A stretch of 64,000 nt of DNA. Source: an uncultured Porphyromonadaceae bacterium. GTDB lineage: Bacteria; Bacteroidota; Bacteroidia; Bacteroidales; Muribaculaceae. The stretch covers positions 1 through 64,000 of the forward strand of contig URSD01000005.1 in the NCBI GenBank assembly GCA_900550395.1, given 5' to 3'. The notes beneath the pieces are model-generated. The model had not been told where the DNA came from. It made no database searches and worked only from the letters and a program-made list of their open reading frames with translations. Made by a program: the position numbers and the translations under genes. Below, piece by piece: positions 25,458 to 34,439 of the stretch (its first letter is position 1; every line of letters starts with the position of its first letter).

Positions 25458-26335
25458 GCTTTGTGTTTTATGTATAGTGCAAGAATAAGTCCGGCGGGAG
25501 AAGCCAGCAGGGTGAGCAGCGGGCGGGGGGATGCGGCGAGCCAGCGGCGGTCGCGTGCCAGGATGCACGATGCCACATAGTGGATGGCACAGCGGAGTCG
25601 GTTCTTCGGTGTGCTGCGACGCAGGGTCATCTCCAGGCGGCGCAGTTTGGCAAAACTGCGCGGCGAGTCGACGTACTGTCGGAAGATGCCGGCCGACATA
25701 CTGTCGGCGCCTGTCTGATAGTCCACCCAGCACAGGTTTTCGTTGACAACGAGCAGCGGCCGGCTGTCGCACACCTGCAGCTGCATGTAAACCGGATTGA
25801 AGTTTTTCTCTCCGGGATAGCCAATTTGAGGCGCTACACGGCGTACAAGGTCGGTGCACAGAGCAGTCTTGGTGTCTGCCCGGTGGATGCGGCGCAGGTA
25901 CAGGTCGAGAAAATAGCATTCCGTCATGTCATGCGGAAAATATCCGCCGATGGGCTCGCGGGTGTCGCAGTCGAAGTCAAGGCCGATAACCCCGGCATAG
26001 TTGTCGCCTCCTCGTTCGCGCCACGTGTTCAGAATTGTCTCCACCGCGTGCGGCGGCATGTAGTCGTCGCTGTCAACGCAGCATACGAGTTCGCCCCGGG
26101 CTTCGGCATAGGCTGTATTGTAACCGGTATAGAGACCGCCATTCTCCTTATATATATATCGGATGTCTATAACCTTCTCGTCCAGCCAGCCATGCACGAG
26201 TTCACGCGTGGAGTCCGTGCTCCCGTCGTCAACCACAATCCACTCGAAGTCACGGCACGTCTGTTCGCACATGCTGCGGTATGTGCGTTCGAGCAGGTGT
26301 GCGCGATTGTAGGTGGGAGTGAAGACGGTGAGCAT
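25454..26335 (-). CDS. Glycosyltransferase family 2 protein
   Basis: 293 residues of GT-A fold: LTVFTPTYNRAHLLERTYRSM, WIVVDDGSTDSTRELV and the DXD-type CVDSDDYMPPHAVE (about 95). The acceptor half contains LCTDLVRRVAPQIGYPGEKNFNP, common in GT2 proteins of Bacteroides capsule loci. The C-terminus is hydrophobic and probably attaches to the membrane. It starts 4 bp after the polymerase gene. Confidence 0.9.
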   Translation of the reverse strand: MLTVFTPTYNRAHLLERTYRSMCEQTCRDFEWIVVDDGSTDSTRELVHGWLDEKVIDIRYIYKENGGLYTGYNTAYAEARGELVCCVDSDDYMPPHAVETILNTWRERGGDNYAGVIGLDFDCDTREPIGGYFPHDMTECYFLDLYLRRIHRADTKTALCTDLVRRVAPQIGYPGEKNFNPVYMQLQVCDSRPLLVVNENLCWVDYQTGADSMSAGIFRQYVDSPRSFAKLRRLEMTLRRSTPKNRLRCAIHYVASCILARDRRWLAASPRPLLTLLASPAGLILALYIKHKA

Positions 26336-26339
26336 ACGT

Positions 26340-27437
26340 TTACCAGTAGAGGGTGTTCATGACAACGGTGAAACTGACGTAAGCGATGAGTATCTGTGCG
26401 GTATTGCGGTCCTGGTCGGGCCATACTCGCATCATGATGAGGGGGTAGGCTATAATGACGGGATACATGAACCACGAGAGGTAGGCGAAGCGGTTGGAAT
26501 ATGCAATACGGATCACAAGCACCCAGAACGCGTTTGCCAGGCAGTAGGTGCTGAACAGCACGCGATACCAGTTCTCGCGCATGCCGCGGCGAATGAGCAC
26601 AATGTATCCCATAAGTACTGGCATGGCGCTGTATATAAGGAAGTCCCAGCGGAAACCGGTCCTTGAGAATCCATCGTCGACATATGCTCCGGATGCATAA
26701 TTGGTCATACGGTCATCAAAGTCCATACCTCCGAGCATGCCGACAAAGAAGTTTCCGGCCAGCAGCGACAATACTATGGAACCGAGCCAAATATACAATG
26801 CGACACGCACATCGCGTATGGCCCATCGGGAAACGACCATCGCCGCTATCGGCAGTGCTATGGAACGGTGTATAGAGAATCCTGCTGCGGCAAGCACAGC
26901 AGCCGGCAGGTATTTTGAATCGAGAAAATATGACATCGCCAGCAGCAGGATGTGGCATGCCATGCCATTACGCAACCCGTTTACGCCGAAGCTGAAGTAC
27001 ATCAGCGATCCGCACACGAATATCATGCCGAGCAGTGCATTCTTTGGCATCAGCCGGTAGACTGCCCACAGCGCGGTGAAGACGTAGATGAATTCAATTA
27101 TTGTAAAGAATTCGGAGACGTCCATGCCTCCTTCCTGACAGAGATACATCAGCAAGTTGAACAGCCATTCCTGGTGAAAGTCTATACCCGAAAAAATGAC
27201 TTCGCTGTTCTCGTATGTAAGGGCGTAGTTGACGGTATCGCCGAATTCGCCGCTTACCGGCCGCATACCGAGCCAGCCCGTGAGCACGATGCACAGCGGG
27301 ATGCAGAGCAGAATGCTGCTGTGCATGCCCTTCTCGGAGCGTGCATCGGTGGGCGATGACAGGAACATCGCCGCCATGATGGCTGCAAGGAGCGACACAA
27401 CGCTCAGGAACAGGGGCTGGTATAGCGACGGTGCCAT
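26340..27437 (-). CDS. EpsG family polysaccharide polymerase (Wzy-like)
   Basis: 365 residues from the ATG at 27437 (MAPSLYQPLFLSVVSLL), chosen because it lies 8 bp after the upstream stop; an alternative start upstream would overlap that gene. About ten hydrophobic helices, with the EpsG-family signature around YSFGVNGLRNGMACHILLLA (about 160-180) and a large central loop. EpsG/Wzy proteins polymerise lipid-linked repeat units on the periplasmic side. It is the only polymerase candidate in the operon. Confidence 0.85.
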   Translation of the reverse strand: MAPSLYQPLFLSVVSLLAAIMAAMFLSSPTDARSEKGMHSSILLCIPLCIVLTGWLGMRPVSGEFGDTVNYALTYENSEVIFSGIDFHQEWLFNLLMYLCQEGGMDVSEFFTIIEFIYVFTALWAVYRLMPKNALLGMIFVCGSLMYFSFGVNGLRNGMACHILLLAMSYFLDSKYLPAAVLAAAGFSIHRSIALPIAAMVVSRWAIRDVRVALYIWLGSIVLSLLAGNFFVGMLGGMDFDDRMTNYASGAYVDDGFSRTGFRWDFLIYSAMPVLMGYIVLIRRGMRENWYRVLFSTYCLANAFWVLVIRIAYSNRFAYLSWFMYPVIIAYPLIMMRVWPDQDRNTAQILIAYVSFTVVMNTLYW

Positions 27438-27444
27438 GACGCGG

Positions 27445-28164
27445 TCAGAGTTTAAGCAGGCGACGTATGCGTCCGGACGCATTTATTCCTATAAGCCGAT
27501 GGGCCAGGCGTGACAGGCGCACACGTCCGGGCGACGAGTTGTCGCACCACGTCTTGGCATAGTGATGGATACTGTGCGTTTCCGGCCCGACGCGCAGACG
27601 TCCCGTCAGGTCGTCAAGTGGATTGAACCATTTCTCCGGATATATGGTGAAGCCGGCGATATGCTGCTTGCCGCGCCGGCATTCATAGCCGTGTTCCTTA
27701 AGCTTTGCGGTTGTGTGGGTTACAACAGTACCTCCGATAAGTCGGCCATCGGTGTTGACGAAGTGCAGAGTAGCATAGTAACGCAGCATTTCGTCAAGGA
27801 ACGGCATACCGGCCTCCGCGGCCATGCCGAGGCCTGGATTGACTTTATCAGCCTCCTGCCCCATGAAAGGACCCTCGGCGAGCACGTCGTCGAAACTTCG
27901 GAGCACTTCCACATCTGTGTCGAGATAAACCCCTCCGTAGCGATGCAAAATTTCGAAGCGTGCCACATCGCTGACGAACGCGTATTTGCCATGGTCGTAG
28001 GCCTCGGTGGTGTATGGCATCACGTGCACGTCATAGTAGCTCTCGTCCCAGCGCCGTATCTCCCAGCCCGGGAAGTGGCGCCGCCACGAGGCGATGCAGC
28101 GCTCGGCCAAAGGTGGCAACGGTGCGCCGCCAAACCAGCAGTAATGTATGATTTTCGGAATCAT
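27445..28164 (-). CDS. GT32-like capsular glycosyltransferase
   Basis: 239 residues. It starts IPKIIHYCWFGGAPLPPL, and has SWRRHFPGWEIRRWDE, AFVSDVARFEILHRYGG and the DXD motif VYLDTDVEVL. This is the pattern of the Gly_transf_sug (GT32) family that transfers hexose or HexNAc from nucleotide sugars. It is placed between the tyrosine kinase and the polymerase gene. Low intergenic distances (7 and 19 bp) support one operon. Confidence 0.9.
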   Translation of the reverse strand: MIPKIIHYCWFGGAPLPPLAERCIASWRRHFPGWEIRRWDESYYDVHVMPYTTEAYDHGKYAFVSDVARFEILHRYGGVYLDTDVEVLRSFDDVLAEGPFMGQEADKVNPGLGMAAEAGMPFLDEMLRYYATLHFVNTDGRLIGGTVVTHTTAKLKEHGYECRRGKQHIAGFTIYPEKWFNPLDDLTGRLRVGPETHSIHHYAKTWCDNSSPGRVRLSRLAHRLIGINASGRIRRLLKL

Positions 28165-28183
28165 CGTTCGGCTGGTGTGTCGG

Positions 28184-30643
28184 TCAGGCGTCCTTGTCGT
28201 CCTCGTGGCCGTAGCCGTATCCGTAGTGCCCGTAATGATAGCCGTAGCGGCTCCCGTAGCGGTGGTAGCCGTAGTGGCTGAAGCCGTCGCCCGTACCGTT
28301 AAGCACCACTGTAAGGCCGTTGTACCGGCGATCTTCGTACCATTTCTCTATGTCGGGGAGGGCGTCTCGATCAAGCAGGCCGGCACGCACTATGAAGAGC
28401 GTGCGGTCGACGTAGCGGTTGATAATGGCGGTGTCGGCCACAATTTCCACCGGCGGACAATCAAGGAAGATGTAGTCATACTCTTTCTTCAGTTCGCTCA
28501 TCATTGAAGCGAATCGGTCCGACATAAGCAGCTCCGTCGGGTTGGGCGGGAGCTTGCCGCATGGGAGCATGTCAATGGCGTCGAGCCGTTTTATGTAGCC
28601 GGTATATGTTGGACTGCTTCCCGACAGATATGTCGTGAGTCCCTCGCGCGGATTGCCTACGTAGCGCGACAACGAACCCTTGCGCATGTCAAGGTCGATG
28701 GCGAGGACTTTCTTCCCGAGTGTCGACATTATGTCTGCAAGGTTGGCTGATATGAAAGTCTTGCCGCTGCCTGGATTCATCGATGTCAGCATGATTACGT
28801 GGTGCGTGTCATCGAATCCGAGTACAAGCTCCAGATTGGTGCGCATGACACGGAAAGCCTCGTTGATTACGTCGCGCGATCCGGCTTTTACAAGCAGGAC
28901 CGGCGTCTCTCCTTTCTTTCGCCTGCTGCGCCGCTGGCGCAGTACCGCGCTTTCGGAACGTGGCATCTTGCCATGTTGCGGTATCTCGCCGAGGAACGGT
29001 ACGCTTATGTTCTCCAGGTCTTTACGCCCCCGGACGGCTGTGTTGGTAAACTCGCGGCCGAAGATAATCAGGCCTGGTACGGCAACGCCCAGCAGAAATG
29101 CCATCATGTATATGCCCCTGCTGTCGGGCGACACCGGAGCCGGCGAGCCGTGAGGCGGCTCGATGAGCTGGTTGTTGTAGGCAGTGAATGCCTGGGACAG
29201 TTCGTTCTCTTCGCGCTTTTGCAGCAGAAATAGGTAAAGCGACTCCTTTACTTTCTGCTGGCGTTCGACACTCAGCAGATATTTGGCAGAACCGGGGTTG
29301 GAGGCCACTTTGGCTACGGCCTGTCCGTAGGTCGACTGTACGCTGCGTTTCTGCTGCGAGAGGCGTGCCATCTCATTGTCAAGTCCCTGCAGAATGGTGG
29401 ACCGTATCACGGCGAGGTCGTTGTCGAGGTCTTTTACCAGTGGATTTTGCAGCGACGAGTTGGCAAGGTGGCTGTTGCGCCGCATGAGCATTTCATTGTA
29501 ACGTGCTATCTGGCCTTCTATCGCACCGTTGTTTATGCCGGTGTTGCTGGGCAGCAGCTCGTTCTCATGGATGCCTTGTGTGAGAAAATCGCGCACGTAG
29601 CGCACCATGTATATCTGGTTGTCGAGTGCGGTGTTTTGCTGTTCTGCGGCATTGGCCTGTCCGAGAGCCATGCTGCCGACGGCGTTGACATCGGGCATCA
29701 GATGCTCCGATTTGTAGTCGGAAATGTTTTGCTCCACGTTGCCGAGCTCCTGCTCGATGACTCCCAGTCGGTCCTTGATGAATTCGTTGGTGCTGATTGT
29801 ACGCTGGTTGCGGTCCTTTACCCAGTTCTCATTGTAAACGCTGATGAGGGTGTTAAGTATGTCGACAGCTCTTGCCGCGGACATGTCGGTATACGTGAGG
29901 TCTATGATAGATGTACCTTTGCGCACTCTTGCGACAATGCGGCTGCGCAGCCTCTCGGCGGCTTCGTTGAAGGGCGTCCGCGTCACTTCGATGTACTCGC
30001 TTGTCTGCCCCTGTACATATGCAGGCGTTGCAGAAATTGTGATTTTCCCCATCGGAGTATTGGCGGGAGTGCCTAATGCGACATCTGTTTTGGCGTCTAT
30101 AGGCTTGCCGCAATACACCATGTCGCTGATGGTGGCTTTGCCGTCTTTACGCACATGAAGGCTGAAAGAGGCCGATGCAGCGTTGTCGATGCTGTCGAAC
30201 CGTACGCTCACCGGGCTGTCTATGCCGTAGAGGGTGGCATTGTGGAATGTCCCTTTTTTGAAATAGTCAATATCGAGATGCATGCGTCGCACCACTTCTT
30301 CTGCTGTGGCAACCGTGCGGAAGTTCATCACCTCGTTCGTCAGGTTAAGGTTCCTCGACGTGACTATTTCCTGCATTATGAGTTCGGCGTCGTTGTCGTT
30401 GTTGTCCTTGCTCTTAATCAGTATGCTTGCGCTGCGTTCGTAGGTCGGGGGAGTGCACTTGATGTACAGCCATGCGGCTCCGAGGCATACGGCGAGCGAC
30501 AGCACGAACCATTTCCAGTTGGACAGCAGCAGGAAGCTGTAGTCGCGTAAATTGAGCTTGTGTATCGAAAGCGAGTCGTTGCGGTTTTTGCGCTGCGGCT
30601 GTGCTGCGGGTGCGGCTGCAGCGTCGGATGGTACTCTTTCCAT
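28184..30643 (-). CDS. Polysaccharide co-polymerase and tyrosine autokinase (Wzc-like)
   Basis: 819 residues. The N-terminal Wzz domain has a first membrane helix at about 45-65 (FVLSLAVCLGAAWLYI) and a second near 535-555, flanking a long periplasmic coiled-coil region. The C-terminal BY-kinase domain has Walker A (MNPGSGKT, about 620), Walker A' (VLAIDLDMRKG) and Walker B (YIFLDCPP). The tail contains nine Tyr in the last 33 residues, alternating with Gly and His, which is the expected autophosphorylation cluster. Cycles of phosphorylation and dephosphorylation by the cotranscribed phosphatase (31453) control chain length and export. Confidence 0.94.
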   Translation of the reverse strand: MERVPSDAAAAPAAQPQRKNRNDSLSIHKLNLRDYSFLLLSNWKWFVLSLAVCLGAAWLYIKCTPPTYERSASILIKSKDNNDNDAELIMQEIVTSRNLNLTNEVMNFRTVATAEEVVRRMHLDIDYFKKGTFHNATLYGIDSPVSVRFDSIDNAASASFSLHVRKDGKATISDMVYCGKPIDAKTDVALGTPANTPMGKITISATPAYVQGQTSEYIEVTRTPFNEAAERLRSRIVARVRKGTSIIDLTYTDMSAARAVDILNTLISVYNENWVKDRNQRTISTNEFIKDRLGVIEQELGNVEQNISDYKSEHLMPDVNAVGSMALGQANAAEQQNTALDNQIYMVRYVRDFLTQGIHENELLPSNTGINNGAIEGQIARYNEMLMRRNSHLANSSLQNPLVKDLDNDLAVIRSTILQGLDNEMARLSQQKRSVQSTYGQAVAKVASNPGSAKYLLSVERQQKVKESLYLFLLQKREENELSQAFTAYNNQLIEPPHGSPAPVSPDSRGIYMMAFLLGVAVPGLIIFGREFTNTAVRGRKDLENISVPFLGEIPQHGKMPRSESAVLRQRRSRRKKGETPVLLVKAGSRDVINEAFRVMRTNLELVLGFDDTHHVIMLTSMNPGSGKTFISANLADIMSTLGKKVLAIDLDMRKGSLSRYVGNPREGLTTYLSGSSPTYTGYIKRLDAIDMLPCGKLPPNPTELLMSDRFASMMSELKKEYDYIFLDCPPVEIVADTAIINRYVDRTLFIVRAGLLDRDALPDIEKWYEDRRYNGLTVVLNGTGDGFSHYGYHRYGSRYGYHYGHYGYGYGHEDDKDA

Positions 30644-30645
30644 GA

Positions 30646-31452
30646 TTATTTCACGAATATAAGTACGATAGTAGTTACCATCGATATGAGTGAGAACCAG
30701 AATGCCGGCTGGTGTGTGGCGTTGGCGTTCCAGTCTGTCTCGTTGATGCGTTTCTGGTTGGGAAGCACATAGATGAAGTCGTCCTGCTGTACATAGTATG
30801 CCGGCGAGCCGTAGACGCTTTCCACTTTGGTGAGGTCCACGCGGTAGGGCAATTGCTGGCCGTCGACGGTACGCAGCACAAGCACATTCTCGCGCAGTCC
30901 GTTGATGCTGAGGTCGCCTGCTTCGGCAATGGCTTCGAGGAGATTGATCTTGTCGCGGTTGATGGTCTTTCTGCCGGGAGAGTTGACCTCACCTATGACG
31001 TAATACCCCATGTCGGCATAGTCAACGTTGACTATCGGGTCGCGAACAAGCTTGTTGGCAAGAAGTTTGTATTTGATTAGATTGGAAACTTCGGAACGTG
31101 TGAGACCAGACACGTTGATAGGGCCGAGTACGGGGATGTCGATTATTCCCTCGTTGTTGACGGTGTACTTGCTCAGGTCGCTGGAATTTTCGCCTCCTCC
31201 GCCTGAAGTCCCGTTGAGATTGAACATCTGCACGATTTCCTTGTCGCGGCTGTGCACCATTATGCTGAGTTTGTCGCCGGGCTTGAGCCGTATGGGTTTG
31301 TCTTCCTGTAGGGCTATTAGCTGGTTTGGCTGTATGTCTTCGATGTAAACTACTTTTTGTGCCGAGTTGCATGCCGCGAGAGACATCATTGCGGCTGTGC
31401 ATACTGCTGCAAATAGCCGCATGGCATTGCGGCGGAGCTGTGTTTTTGTCAT
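30646..31452 (-). CDS. Polysaccharide export outer-membrane lipoprotein (Wza-like)
   Basis: 268 residues with a lipoprotein signal ending in SLAAC. A poly_export domain (about 50-150: RLKPGDKLSIMVHSRD, YTVNNEGIIDIPVLGPINVSGLT) is followed by a SLBB domain (about 165-225: YYVIGEVNSPGRKTI, NLLEAIAEAGDLSINGLRENVLVLR). A C-terminal hydrophobic helix (about 245-265) may cross the outer membrane as in Wza. The protein would form the export channel together with the Wzc-like kinase. Only 2 bp separate the two genes. Confidence 0.93.
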   Translation of the reverse strand: MTKTQLRRNAMRLFAAVCTAAMMSLAACNSAQKVVYIEDIQPNQLIALQEDKPIRLKPGDKLSIMVHSRDKEIVQMFNLNGTSGGGGENSSDLSKYTVNNEGIIDIPVLGPINVSGLTRSEVSNLIKYKLLANKLVRDPIVNVDYADMGYYVIGEVNSPGRKTINRDKINLLEAIAEAGDLSINGLRENVLVLRTVDGQQLPYRVDLTKVESVYGSPAYYVQQDDFIYVLPNQKRINETDWNANATHQPAFWFSLISMVTTIVLIFVK

Positions 31453-32187
31453 TTAGTGTGTGTTTTGTCTATTTGTCAATTCGAGGATTCTGTTGGCGAT
31501 CGATGCCTTGATGGGTCGGTTCATGAATGCCAAAGTGCCACGCAGGCTGTGAATGTCGGTACCTGCGAGGCCGTAATAATTTTTCTTCAGGAGAGATTCG
31601 GCTCTGGCTGCCGCTTCCTGTCCGTAGGCTCCGGCTGCCGAAGGCAGGTTGAGCTGCATCACCACTCCCATATCGTGCAGGCGTGCGTAGTCGTCGCTGT
31701 TCATGTACATATAGCGTTCAGGGTGCGCGAGCACAATGCGGTATCCGTTGTGCATGATTTCTTCGAGCAGGCGGTACAGCCCGGCAGGAGGGTTGAAGTA
31801 GGATGTCTCGACCAGCAGCGTGTTTTTGCCGTCGAGAGTCAGCAGATCGTGTTCGCTCAGACGCCTGGCAAAGAGTGTGTCCAGCATATGTTCGGCTGCG
31901 AGGTGCAGCTGCATGGTGTCATCGCCCTCCTCGGCCCTGTAGGCAGTCAGGAGCTCGTCGAAGCGGCGCCGCAGGTCGGGCGTGGTGTTCGGATAGTCCT
32001 CCATTATGTGCGGAGTGAGCCACAGGCGGCTTACTCCCTCCTGGCGGTAACGCCGTAATGCGGCCAAAGAGTCGGCCATGGTGCGCATGCCGTCATCCAC
32101 TCCGGGCAATATATGCGAGTGGTGGTCGGCGAAGCCGTCCATGACGCCGAGTTGCAGAAGAGATTTTTTATTCTTGAAAGGCCACAT
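31453..32187 (-). CDS. CpsB/CapC-type PHP-domain tyrosine phosphatase
   Basis: 244 residues from the ATG at 32187 (MWPFKNKK). A more distal in-frame ATG at 32277 lies within the -7 box (32275-32282) and so would not be in the transcript. PHP-fold metal-binding motifs are present: FADHHSHILPGVDDG (about 20), LVETSYF, VLAHPERY and LAGTDIHSLRG. This Mn-dependent phosphatase family dephosphorylates BY-kinases of the Wzc/CpsD type. It is the first gene of the polysaccharide operon and abuts the wza-like gene. Confidence 0.92.
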   Translation of the reverse strand: MWPFKNKKSLLQLGVMDGFADHHSHILPGVDDGMRTMADSLAALRRYRQEGVSRLWLTPHIMEDYPNTTPDLRRRFDELLTAYRAEEGDDTMQLHLAAEHMLDTLFARRLSEHDLLTLDGKNTLLVETSYFNPPAGLYRLLEEIMHNGYRIVLAHPERYMYMNSDDYARLHDMGVVMQLNLPSAAGAYGQEAAARAESLLKKNYYGLAGTDIHSLRGTLAFMNRPIKASIANRILELTNRQNTH

Positions 32188-32274
32188 CGTCGTGTCTTGT
32201 TCAGGATGGGCGCTGCCGTAAGTCGCAGCGCGTGCGTGAAAATGCGTTTTGAGCTGGTCTGTTATTATATTATG

Positions 32275-32282
32275 CAAAGTTA
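32275..32282 (-). promoter_or_regulatory. -7 box of the polysaccharide operon
   Basis: TAACTTTG on the minus strand, with an expected transcript start near 32271 and a leader of about 85 nt. It lies in the 306-bp divergent gap 32188-32493, which otherwise contains AT-rich DNA, the mreB promoter and no ORF that I can support. No -33 match was found. If transcription starts here, a run of at least fourteen genes down to 14913 could be one unit. Confidence 0.6.
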
Positions 32283-32417
32283 GGAAAAAATTTGGGAATG
32301 TTTAACATTTTAGTCCTATTTAACATGTGCTTTTCACAAGCTTTTTCTCTTGCGTGGCCGGAATTATTTGTTGAGAAATTCCTTATTTATATTGACCGAT
32401 AAATGAGAAATAATTCG

Positions 32418-32425
32418 TAACTTTG
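32418..32425 (+). promoter_or_regulatory. -7 box of the mreB operon
   Basis: TAACTTTG matches TAnnTTTG. A TTG at 32392-32394 lies 23 bp upstream, slightly further than usual. The leader to the mreB start would be about 65 nt. Confidence 0.6.
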
Positions 32426-32493
32426 CGCTTGACAATAGCGTACAAGACGCACGTGTGCACTAAAACATTAATGTTCCAATACTTACGACTCCA

Positions 32494-33513
32494 ATGAGAT
32501 TCTTTTCTCTCACCAAGGAAATTGCAATCGACCTTGGCACTGCCAACACTATTATAATCCATAACGACAAGATTGTCATAAACGAACCCTCTATCGTTGC
32601 GCTTGACACACGCACCGACAAACTCATAGCGGTCGGTAATGAGGCACACCTGATGGAGGGCAAGGGACACCCCGGCATACGCACTGTGCGTCCTCTTCGC
32701 AAGGGCGTGATTGCCGATTTTAATGCTGCCGAGCTCATGATTCGCGGCCTTGTCAAGAAAGCGAGCACCAAAAGCAATTGGTTCTCGCCGTCGCTGCGCA
32801 TGGTGGTGGGCATTCCTTCCGGCTCTACCGAAGTCGAGATTCGTGCCGTGCGCGACAGTTCCGAGCATGCCGACGGACGCGACGTCTACATGCTCTACGA
32901 GCCCATGGCCGCTGCTCTCGGCATCGGCCTTGACGTTGAGGCCCCGGAGGGCAACATGATCGTCGACATAGGCGGCGGCACTACCGAGATTGCCGTAATC
33001 TCTCTCGGCGGTATTTGCTCCAACAAGAGTATACCCATTGCCGGAGATGACCTCACCGAAGATATTCAGAACCATATGCGCCGAGCCCATAACGTAAAGG
33101 TGGGTGTGCGCACCGCCGAACTGATTAAGATGAACGTCGGCTCGGCTCTTACCGAGCTTGAGAACCCGCCGGAGGACTATGTGGTACACGGCCCGAACCT
33201 CATGACCGCGCTTCCTATGGAGGTGCCCGTGAGCTATCAGGAGATAAGCCACTGCATAGAAAAAACCATCAGCAAGATTGAGGCGGCTGTGCTCGGCGCA
33301 CTGGAGCAGACTCCTCCCGAGCTGTACGCCGACATCGTGCGCAATGGTATCTACCTTGCAGGCGGCGGCGCTCTTCTGCGTGGTCTTGACAAGCGTCTCA
33401 CCGATAAGATCGGAATTCAGTTCCACGTTGCCGAAGACCCTCTGCTGGCAGTGGCGCGCGGCACAGGAGTGGCACTGAAGAACATCGACAAATTCTCCTT
33501 CCTTATCCGTTAA
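32494..33513 (+). CDS. mreB: Rod shape-determining protein MreB
   Basis: 339 residues, an actin-like ATPase of usual length. The phosphate-1 loop AIDLGTANTIII is at the N-terminus, phosphate-2 is IVDIGGGTTEIAVISLGG (about 155-172), and the adenosine-site segment YLAGGGALLRGLDKRL is near 290. MreB filaments under the inner membrane guide the elongation machinery (MreCD, PBP2, RodA) encoded directly downstream. It is the first gene of the cluster, with a -7 box 65 bp upstream. The next gene starts 15 bp after its stop. Confidence 0.97.
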   Translation: MRFFSLTKEIAIDLGTANTIIIHNDKIVINEPSIVALDTRTDKLIAVGNEAHLMEGKGHPGIRTVRPLRKGVIADFNAAELMIRGLVKKASTKSNWFSPSLRMVVGIPSGSTEVEIRAVRDSSEHADGRDVYMLYEPMAAALGIGLDVEAPEGNMIVDIGGGTTEIAVISLGGICSNKSIPIAGDDLTEDIQNHMRRAHNVKVGVRTAELIKMNVGSALTELENPPEDYVVHGPNLMTALPMEVPVSYQEISHCIEKTISKIEAAVLGALEQTPPELYADIVRNGIYLAGGGALLRGLDKRLTDKIGIQFHVAEDPLLAVARGTGVALKNIDKFSFLIR

Positions 33514-33528
33514 CGGGCCGCTACAGCC

Positions 33529-34401
33529 GTGCATGAGCTTATAGCGTTTTTTGCGCGCAACAGCAAGTGGTTCGTCCTCGCAGTCTATGTGGCGCTCAGC
33601 GTTATGCTGCTGGCCGGAGGCGACCCGTACCACCGCCATCTCTACCTTACGTCGGCCAATGGCGTGAGTGCCGCTGTCTATGGCTTCAGCTCCAATGTCA
33701 CGGGATATTTCAACCTGCGGGAACGTAACGCCGACCTCAATCGCCGAAATGCCGAACTTCAGAGCGAAGTCCTGGCGCTCCGCAGGCGTATAAGCCTTGA
33801 TGCGGAGCGCTTCTGCACCGACACGATGCCTCTTGACTCCACGATGCAGCCTTTCAGCTTTATCGTCGCCAATGTCATCAACAACAGCATTGCCCGTCCG
33901 TTTAACTATCTTACCATCAATAAGGGCAGCCTCGACGGCGTAGCCCCGGAGATGGGTGTGATTGATGCGTCGGGCGTGGTGGGCATAGTCAGTGTGGTGG
34001 GGCGTCACAGCTCGCGCGTGATATCGCTGCTGAATCCCAATTTCCGCCTGTCGTGCAAGCTGCATGGCTCCGACAACTTCGGCTCGCTCGTGTGGGATGG
34101 CAACGATCCGGGCGTCGCATTGCTGGAGGAATTGCCGCGACATACCGTATATCAGCCTGGCGACACCGTGGTTACCTCGGGATATTCTTTGGTTTTCCCG
34201 GCTGGTCTGCCCGTCGGTATCGTTATGGCTGACGATTATGACGATCACGAGAATTTCTTCACGCTGAAGGTGCGTCTGCTCAGCGACTTCTCGGCCTTGG
34301 GCAATGTGCAGGTAGTGGTAAGTTCCCTGAGTGGCGAGGCCAAGGCTCTGGAGGCCGGCGAGGATATGGATGAAGAACGAGCCAAAAAGGCTTTCAACTG
34401 A
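33529..34401 (+). CDS. mreC: Rod shape-determining protein MreC
   Basis: 290 residues starting at a GTG codon (MHELIAFFARNSKWF); no ATG is suitably placed. One N-terminal membrane helix (about 12-30), a coiled-coil (about 65-95, NLRERNADLNRRNAELQSEVLALRRR), then the two beta-domains of the periplasmic part (IVANVINNSIARPFNYLTINKGSLDGV...GVVGIVS, SGYSLVFPAGLPVGIV). MreC links MreB to PBP2 in the elongasome. The C-terminal tail is acidic. Confidence 0.95.
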   Translation: MHELIAFFARNSKWFVLAVYVALSVMLLAGGDPYHRHLYLTSANGVSAAVYGFSSNVTGYFNLRERNADLNRRNAELQSEVLALRRRISLDAERFCTDTMPLDSTMQPFSFIVANVINNSIARPFNYLTINKGSLDGVAPEMGVIDASGVVGIVSVVGRHSSRVISLLNPNFRLSCKLHGSDNFGSLVWDGNDPGVALLEELPRHTVYQPGDTVVTSGYSLVFPAGLPVGIVMADDYDDHENFFTLKVRLLSDFSALGNVQVVVSSLSGEAKALEAGEDMDEERAKKAFN

Positions 34402-34439
34402 ATGTCATTGTAACATTAACATAATCAATACACAAGCAA

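Noticed and set aside
25458..25919. N-terminal extension of the 24312 GT4 gene
   Set aside because: The extra residues are Arg/Pro-rich nonsense antiphase to the upstream GT2 gene. The ATG at 25457 gives the standard GT4 N-terminus and an ATGA coupling.
32188..32277. Start of the CpsB-type phosphatase at 32277
   Set aside because: The codon lies within the -7 box at 32275-32282 and the added 30 residues do not resemble the family. The ATG at 32187 is used instead.
32383..34248. A 621-codon frame on the minus strand opposite mreB and mreC
   Set aside because: mreB and mreC are certain from their motifs. The antisense frame is low in recognisable features and rich in His/Arg, a typical shadow.
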